A stretch of DNA of 33,546 nucleotides from Pseudomonadota bacterium (GTDB taxonomy: Bacteria > Pseudomonadota > Gammaproteobacteria > Arenicellales > UBA868). Shown one piece after another: positions 28,438 to 33,546 of this stretch. The DNA is taken from positions 42,831-76,376 of the forward strand of contig PBDS01000024.1 in NCBI GenBank assembly GCA_002718155.1, given 5' to 3'. The number at the start of each line of letters is the position of its first letter. Positions within the stretch are counted from its first letter, which is position 1. The notes under the pieces were generated by a model. It did not search any database. It had not been told where the DNA came from and was given only the letters and a program-made list of their open reading frames with translations. Made by a program: the position numbers and the translations under genes.

Positions 28438-30366
28438 TTATGAGTCCTCCAAAGTATGAATGCCGTGCCTCGCGGACAGGCCAGGCAATGTATCGGTGAT
28501 CTCGCTGAGCGGGATCGTTCCAAGATCCTGACCATCCTGCGTTCGCACGGCAACCGACTCCCCCGCCTTTTCCTTGTCCCCTACAATCAACAGGTAAGGG
28601 ATACGGCGGAGAGTCGCTTGGCGGATTTTATAGCCGATCTTTTCATTTCTCAAGTCAGATTCAACCCTTACGCCCTTGTTTTTGAGGTGCTTTTCGAGTT
28701 TTGCCAGGTATTCCTGCTGTTTTGGACTGATATTGAGCAGAATAACCTGCACCGGCGCCAACCAGGGTGGCAACTTTCCCTCGGTGTCCTCAATCAAGAT
28801 GCCAATAAACCTTTCAAGAGAACCCAGAATTGCACGGTGAATCATCACTGGTGCTTTACGAGAACCGTCTTCGGCGACGAATTCGGCCCCTAGTAGCCCG
28901 GGCATAGAGAAATCAAGTTGGATGGTTCCACACTGCCACTTTCGTCCAATGGAATCGCGCAGTACGAACTCATGCTTGGGACCGTAAAACGCACCCTCAC
29001 CCTCCTGGACGGTAAAAGCAATTCCCTTTTCTTCGAGCGCCGTGGCGAGTGCTGCTTCTGCCCGATCCCAGAGATCATCCTCACCGACACGATTCTCCGG
29101 TCGGGTAGAAAGCGCAACATCGATATCTGTGAACCCAAAATCCTCATACATGCGGTAGGTCAGGTCAATCAAGGTCGAGACTTCATCGTGCATCTGCTCC
29201 TCGGTGCAGAACACGTGGGCATCGTCCTGAGTAAAGCGTCTGGCTCTCATCAGTCCATGAAGCGTTCCGGAGGGTTCGTTTCTATGACAGATTCCAAACT
29301 CAGAGATTCGCATCGGCAGATCCCGATAACTCTTTAATCCCTGTTTGAAAATCATCACATGTCCTGGGCAGTTCATCGGTTTGATCGCGTAATCGTGACC
29401 CTCTACATGCGTTGTGAACATGTTTTCGCGGAATTTATCCCAATGCCCCGAACGCTCCCACAAAGTCCGATCAAGCACCTGTGGGGTATGGACCTCCTCA
29501 TAACCGTATTCATCCAGCAGATTCCGCACATAGGTTTCAACCCTTCTGAACAGCAGCCAGCCATTCTGGTGCCAGAAAGCCATTCCTGGAGCTTCTTCCT
29601 GAAAATGAAAATACCCAAGCTGTCTGCCAAGCTTGCGATGATCTCTCTTCTCAGCCTCTTCGATCCGAACCAAATATGCTTTCAGCTGTTTCTGATCCGG
29701 CCATGCGGTACCGTAGATCCGCTGAAGCATCTCGTTGGATGAATCTCCCCGCCAGTATGCGCCTGCAAGCTTACTTAATTTGAATGCTTTCAGGTGACCT
29801 GTAGAAGGCACATGTGGCCCCCGGCAAAGGTCGGTAAAATCTCCTTGACTGTAGAGTGAGATACTCTCCCCTTCGGGAATGTCGCGTATGAGTTCGGCCT
29901 TGTAGGTCTCACCAATGTCGATGAACATCTCTACTGCCGCATCGCGATCAATCTCGCTACGCACTACCGACAAATCAGCCTTCGCCAACTCGTTCATCCT
30001 GACCTCGATCTTCTCCAGATCATCCTCACCGATTCGCTCCGGGAAGGCAAAGTCGTAATAGAAACCATCCTCGACTACTGGTCCAATCGTAACCTGTGCG
30101 CCAGGAAAAAGCTGCTTGACTGCCTGAGCCATCAAGTGGGCGCAGGAATGCCGGACAACCTCGAGCCCTTCGGGATCTTTGCCAGTGATGACCCGAACGC
30201 TGGCATCCTTTTCGATCATAAAATCGATATCGACCAGCCGATCGTCAACAACGCCAGCCAAAGCAGAGCGCGCAAGGCCAGAGTGAATATCTGCGGCAAT
30301 TTCGGCTACGCTGATCGATCCCGGATAGTTCCGGATAGTTCCATCTGGCAGAGAAATATTTGGCAT
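28438..30366 (-). CDS. thrS: Threonine--tRNA ligase
   Basis: [24 protein letters not shown] (TGS), [57 protein letters not shown], class II core and anticodon-binding domain. ATG at 30366 preferred over TTG at 30369. Confidence 0.97.
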   Translation of the reverse strand: MPNISLPDGTIRNYPGSISVAEIAADIHSGLARSALAGVVDDRLVDIDFMIEKDASVRVITGKDPEGLEVVRHSCAHLMAQAVKQLFPGAQVTIGPVVEDGFYYDFAFPERIGEDDLEKIEVRMNELAKADLSVVRSEIDRDAAVEMFIDIGETYKAELIRDIPEGESISLYSQGDFTDLCRGPHVPSTGHLKAFKLSKLAGAYWRGDSSNEMLQRIYGTAWPDQKQLKAYLVRIEEAEKRDHRKLGRQLGYFHFQEEAPGMAFWHQNGWLLFRRVETYVRNLLDEYGYEEVHTPQVLDRTLWERSGHWDKFRENMFTTHVEGHDYAIKPMNCPGHVMIFKQGLKSYRDLPMRISEFGICHRNEPSGTLHGLMRARRFTQDDAHVFCTEEQMHDEVSTLIDLTYRMYEDFGFTDIDVALSTRPENRVGEDDLWDRAEAALATALEEKGIAFTVQEGEGAFYGPKHEFVLRDSIGRKWQCGTIQLDFSMPGLLGAEFVAEDGSRKAPVMIHRAILGSLERFIGILIEDTEGKLPPWLAPVQVILLNISPKQQEYLAKLEKHLKNKGVRVESDLRNEKIGYKIRQATLRRIPYLLIVGDKEKAGESVAVRTQDGQDLGTIPLSEITDTLPGLSARHGIHTLEDS

Positions 30367-30424
30367 CAAAGGCTAGTCAGTTATCTACACTTCGCGATTA
30401 AAACGGGAAGCACACCCAACGTCC

Positions 30425-30452
30425 AATGCCACATTGATCGTAATGTGGCATT
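30425..30452 (-). promoter_or_regulatory. Perfect 11-bp stem-loop in the tRNA-Val/thrS spacer (candidate thrS leader structure)
   Basis: AATGCCACATT-(6 nt)-AATGTGGCATT perfect inverted repeat, ~60 nt upstream of the thrS start. Confidence 0.6.
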
Positions 30453-30469
30453 TTCGGTTGGTCATTTTA

Positions 30470-30544
30470 TGGTAGGCGCGAGTGGGATCGAACCACCGAC
30501 CACTTGCGTGTCGAGCAAGTGCTCTACCGCTGAGCTACGCGCCT
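30470..30544 (-). tRNA. tRNA-Val(GAC), CCA encoded, unusual C33
   Basis: Reverse complement AGGCGCGTAGCTCAGCGGTAGAGCACTTGCTCGACACGCAAGTGGTCGGTGGTTCGATCCCACTCGCGCCTACCA; anticodon loop TCGACAC. Confidence 0.93.
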
Positions 30545-30583
30545 GAATTAACTTGTGAACGTTAACAAAAACCACTCTCTTTT

Positions 30584-32644
30584 TCAATTCAGAGTGGGCC
30601 TCGGCCTAGCAATCGGAGGCTCCACAAAGAACCTTCGCTTAAGGTCCGTAATGTCATCCCGCAGGCTCGCTGCCTGTTCAAATTCCAGGGCTCTGGCGTG
30701 CTCGTACATTTGTTTCTCCATTTTGTCGATGGTCTTACCGAGATCGTCGGGCAACCTGAAAGAATTGCCAACCACAGCGTCTCTATTTGCGGCACGACTC
30801 TTGCCATAGCTTTTGTTCCTTTGCTGGGTACCCGAATAGACTCCATCAATGATCTCGGTTACGCGTTTCTGGATACTGGTCGGCTTAATGCCGTGGCGAA
30901 TATTGTAGGCGTGTTGCTTGTTGCGCCGTCTTTCGGTCTCATCAATCGCCTTTCGCATCGACCCCGTGATAACGTCAGCATAGAGAATTGCCTTACCGTT
31001 GATATTTCGTGCGGCACGGCCGATGGTCTGAATCAGTGAGCGTGTTGAACGCAGAAACCCCTCTTTGTCAGCATCCAGGATGGCGACCAGCGACACTTCC
31101 GGAAGATCAAGTCCTTCCCGAAGCAAATTGATGCCTACCAGCACGTCAAACACACCTAGCCGAAGGTCTCTTAGGATCTCCACTCTCTCCACGGTATCGA
31201 TATCTGAATGGAGATAACGAACCCGCATGCCGTGATCATTAAAATAGTCGCATAGGTCTTCGGACATACGCTTGGTCAGGGTGGTCACCAGGACTCTTTC
31301 TGACCGGTCTGCCCGTAATGCGATTTCTGACATCAGGTCGTCTACCTGGCTGGCAACAGGTCGAACCTCGAGTTCTGGGTCGACCAGCCCGGTGGGTCGC
31401 ACGACCTGATCTACAGTACTGGAACTATGCTCGCCCTCGTAAGGGCCCGGTGTCGCAGAAACGAAAACCGCCTGTGGCATGAGTCCTTCGAATTCATCGA
31501 AACGCAATGGTCGATTATCCAGGGCCGATGGAAGGCGAAACCCGTATTCCACCAGAGTCTCCTTTCTAGATCTGTCGCCTTTATACATCGCACCCAACTG
31601 CGGAACCGTCACGTGACTCTCATCAATAAACAGGAGCGCGCTAGCCGGAAGATAATCGATCAAAGTCGGCGGGTGTTCTCCGACCTTTCGTCCAGAAAGA
31701 AAGCGAGAGTAGTTCTCGATTCCGTTACAGTACCCAAGTTCCTGGATCATCTCCAGATCATAGCGGGTACGCTGTTCCAGACGTTGGGCCTCGACCAGGC
31801 GTTGTTCCTGGCGCAGGATAGCAAGACGCTCCTCGAGCTCCGACTTGATCTCATCCACGGCTTTCAGCAATGTCTCCCTGGGTGTAACGTAGTGGCTCTT
31901 TGGATAGATCGTAAAACGCGTTATTCGCTCATCTACTTCTCCGGTCAAGGGGTCGAAACGCGACAAGCGTTCGATCTGGTCTCCGAATAGCTCAACTCGA
32001 ATCGCATACCGATCAGACTCCGCTGGAAACATATCAATGACGTCACCGCGAACCCGAAAGGTTCCACGACGAAGATCCAGCTCATTACGCGTATATTGCA
32101 ACTCCGCTAATCGCTTCAGAATCTCTCGCTGCTCATAGAGCGCCCCTTCACGCAGGTGAAGGATCATCCCATGATAGGCGAGAGGATCACCTAGTCCATA
32201 AATTGCAGAAACCGTCGCGACGATGATCGTATCTTTCCGTTCGAGCAGTGCCTTGGTCGCCGACAGGCGCATCTGATCGATGTGATCGTTGATTGAAGCA
32301 TCTTTTTCGATATAGGTGTCAGTACTGGGGACATAAGCCTCCGGCTGATAATAGTCGTAGTAGGATACGAAGTACTCCACGGCATTACGTGGGAAAAACT
32401 CTCTCATCTCCGAATACAATTGAGCTGCCAGGGTTTTGTTTGGCGCCAGGATGAGCGACGCCCGTCCGGTGGACGCAATCACATGCGCCATGGTGAAAGT
32501 TTTGCCGGAGCCGGTAACGCCCAAAAGGGTCTGATACGCCTCTCCTGCACCTATGCCCTCCAGCAACTCACCGATCGCACCTGGTTGGTCACCGGTCGGT
32601 TCAAAATCACTTTTCAACTCGAATTGACGAACAGTTCCAGCCAT
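30584..32644 (-). CDS. uvrB: Excinuclease ABC subunit B
   Basis: [71 protein letters not shown]-terminal UVR motif. Confidence 0.98.
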   Translation of the reverse strand: MAGTVRQFELKSDFEPTGDQPGAIGELLEGIGAGEAYQTLLGVTGSGKTFTMAHVIASTGRASLILAPNKTLAAQLYSEMREFFPRNAVEYFVSYYDYYQPEAYVPSTDTYIEKDASINDHIDQMRLSATKALLERKDTIIVATVSAIYGLGDPLAYHGMILHLREGALYEQREILKRLAELQYTRNELDLRRGTFRVRGDVIDMFPAESDRYAIRVELFGDQIERLSRFDPLTGEVDERITRFTIYPKSHYVTPRETLLKAVDEIKSELEERLAILRQEQRLVEAQRLEQRTRYDLEMIQELGYCNGIENYSRFLSGRKVGEHPPTLIDYLPASALLFIDESHVTVPQLGAMYKGDRSRKETLVEYGFRLPSALDNRPLRFDEFEGLMPQAVFVSATPGPYEGEHSSSTVDQVVRPTGLVDPELEVRPVASQVDDLMSEIALRADRSERVLVTTLTKRMSEDLCDYFNDHGMRVRYLHSDIDTVERVEILRDLRLGVFDVLVGINLLREGLDLPEVSLVAILDADKEGFLRSTRSLIQTIGRAARNINGKAILYADVITGSMRKAIDETERRRNKQHAYNIRHGIKPTSIQKRVTEIIDGVYSGTQQRNKSYGKSRAANRDAVVGNSFRLPDDLGKTIDKMEKQMYEHARALEFEQAASLRDDITDLKRRFFVEPPIARPRPTLN

Positions 32645-32813
32645 GAGTTCTTACAAAGGCCGAGGGTGCAAGGCACTTCCGCACACAAGGTAGACACAAT
32701 TCTGCTGCGCATGCCGGATAAACATAGGCCTGGTTGTGCGATATCTCACTGCGCCATTTTCCTCAAAACCCCAAAGTTGGAGTCTCTGAATTGACAGACC
32801 TTGGGGAGTTGTC

Positions 32814-33371
32814 ATGTCGGGCCACCGTTCAGCGCCTTGCCGAATTCTGGAAGAATCAGGATTTTCGCTGATTGAACTGATGATCGTATCCGTGATTATT
32901 GTAATCCTAATCCTCTCCGGTGGCCCGCAATTGTCCAGTGTGCTCGTTCGGCAGAACCGGAACAGCGCGGCCCACTCGCTGTTCCGGGACCTCAGCCACG
33001 CCCGGACTCAGGCGTTGCGCCTGGGTACTCGGGTCTACCTTTGTCCTGGCCACTCAACTGAAGCGTGTGGAGAGACAACCCAGTGGGAATCGGGCTGGAC
33101 CACTTTTGCTGACTATGATAAGGACCGAAAACCTGCAAAGAACGAAGCACTGTTCCGTCGGGACAAGCTGGCCTCCGAGAATGTTCGCATTCGGTTTCGA
33201 AGCCCACAGTATCTCTTTTACAAGGGGGACGGGAGTGCCTGGCCTAACGGCCACTTTACCATTTGCCCCTCTGACGTTCGAGTCAAACCACTCGCGATTA
33301 TCGTCTATCACACGGGGCGAAGCCGAATCTCCGAGAAAGCGCCAGATGGTCGCTCGATCAATTGTAGTTGA
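32814..33371 (+). CDS. GspH/FimT-family pseudopilin
   Basis: Prepilin cleavage motif G|FSLIELMIVSVIIVILIL, then SLFRDLSHARTQALRLGTRVYLCPG...WESGWTTFADYDKD. Confidence 0.9.
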   Translation: MSGHRSAPCRILEESGFSLIELMIVSVIIVILILSGGPQLSSVLVRQNRNSAAHSLFRDLSHARTQALRLGTRVYLCPGHSTEACGETTQWESGWTTFADYDKDRKPAKNEALFRRDKLASENVRIRFRSPQYLFYKGDGSAWPNGHFTICPSDVRVKPLAIIVYHTGRSRISEKAPDGRSINCS

Positions 33372-33462
33372 ATATGACTGAATGATATTTGCACCGATTA
33401 TGATGAAGGGCCAACAGTCGCTTGACCCTTGATTCTCCCAACAGTAGGATTCGCTGTCCTGA

Positions 33463-33538
33463 TCCCCGGTAGTTCAGTTGGTAGAACGGTGGACTGTTAA
33501 TCCATATGTCGCTGGTTCGAGTCCAGCCCGGGGAGCCA
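33463..33538 (+). tRNA. tRNA-Asn(GTT), CCA encoded
   Basis: TCCCCGGTAGTTCAGTTGGTAGAACGGTGGACTGTTAATCCATATGTCGCTGGTTCGAGTCCAGCCCGGGGAGCCA folds as a cloverleaf. Confidence 0.97.
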
Positions 33539-33546
33539 GTTTTATA

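Noticed and set aside
27801-28499. 232-aa plus-strand ORF
   Set aside because: Antisense to rpmI/infC; no family signature.
28437-28553. infC N-terminal extension to the ATG at 28553
   Set aside because: Would overlap ~116 nt of thrS and add a non-conserved N-terminus; the ATA with a good SD is more plausible.
30321-30340. Tandem 10-bp repeat CCGGATAGTT x2 in the thrS 5' end
   Set aside because: Lies inside the TGS-domain coding region, and the protein aligns to the expected ThrS N-terminus without a frame disruption; likely coincidental.

Overview
This is a dense, essentially all-core proteobacterial chromosome segment, gammaproteobacteria-like by gene content and order. From left to right it carries: a fatty-acid/phospholipid block (fabF partial, acpP, fabG, plsX, rpmF) next to maf; Rieske protein/rluC divergent from rne; rlmD plus a PolB-type exonuclease; hom-thrC; a Mth938-type protein; nlpD, yqaA-like and surE; a CDF transporter; a CNNM/CorC-like protein; a small cytochrome c; a long-form ilvE; ytfJ; a radical-SAM/methyltransferase pair; tRNA-Pro(GGG); a translation block (merR, ihfA, pheT, pheS, rplT, rpmI, infC, thrS, tRNA-Val(GAC), uvrB); an orphan GspH/FimT pseudopilin; and tRNA-Asn(GTT). 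I see no transposase, prophage or CRISPR array. The least explained coding unit is the two-gene methyltransferase + radical SAM/SPASM-like operon between ytfJ and tRNA-Pro. The most interesting non-coding or decoding signals are: an apparent AUA start codon for infC, a C33 (not U33) tRNA-Val, a terminator 18 nt upstream of pheS, a long structured rne leader, a compact RNase E with an R/G-rich tail, and nested inverted repeats upstream of surE. All product calls come from reading translated motifs by eye; no database search was run.
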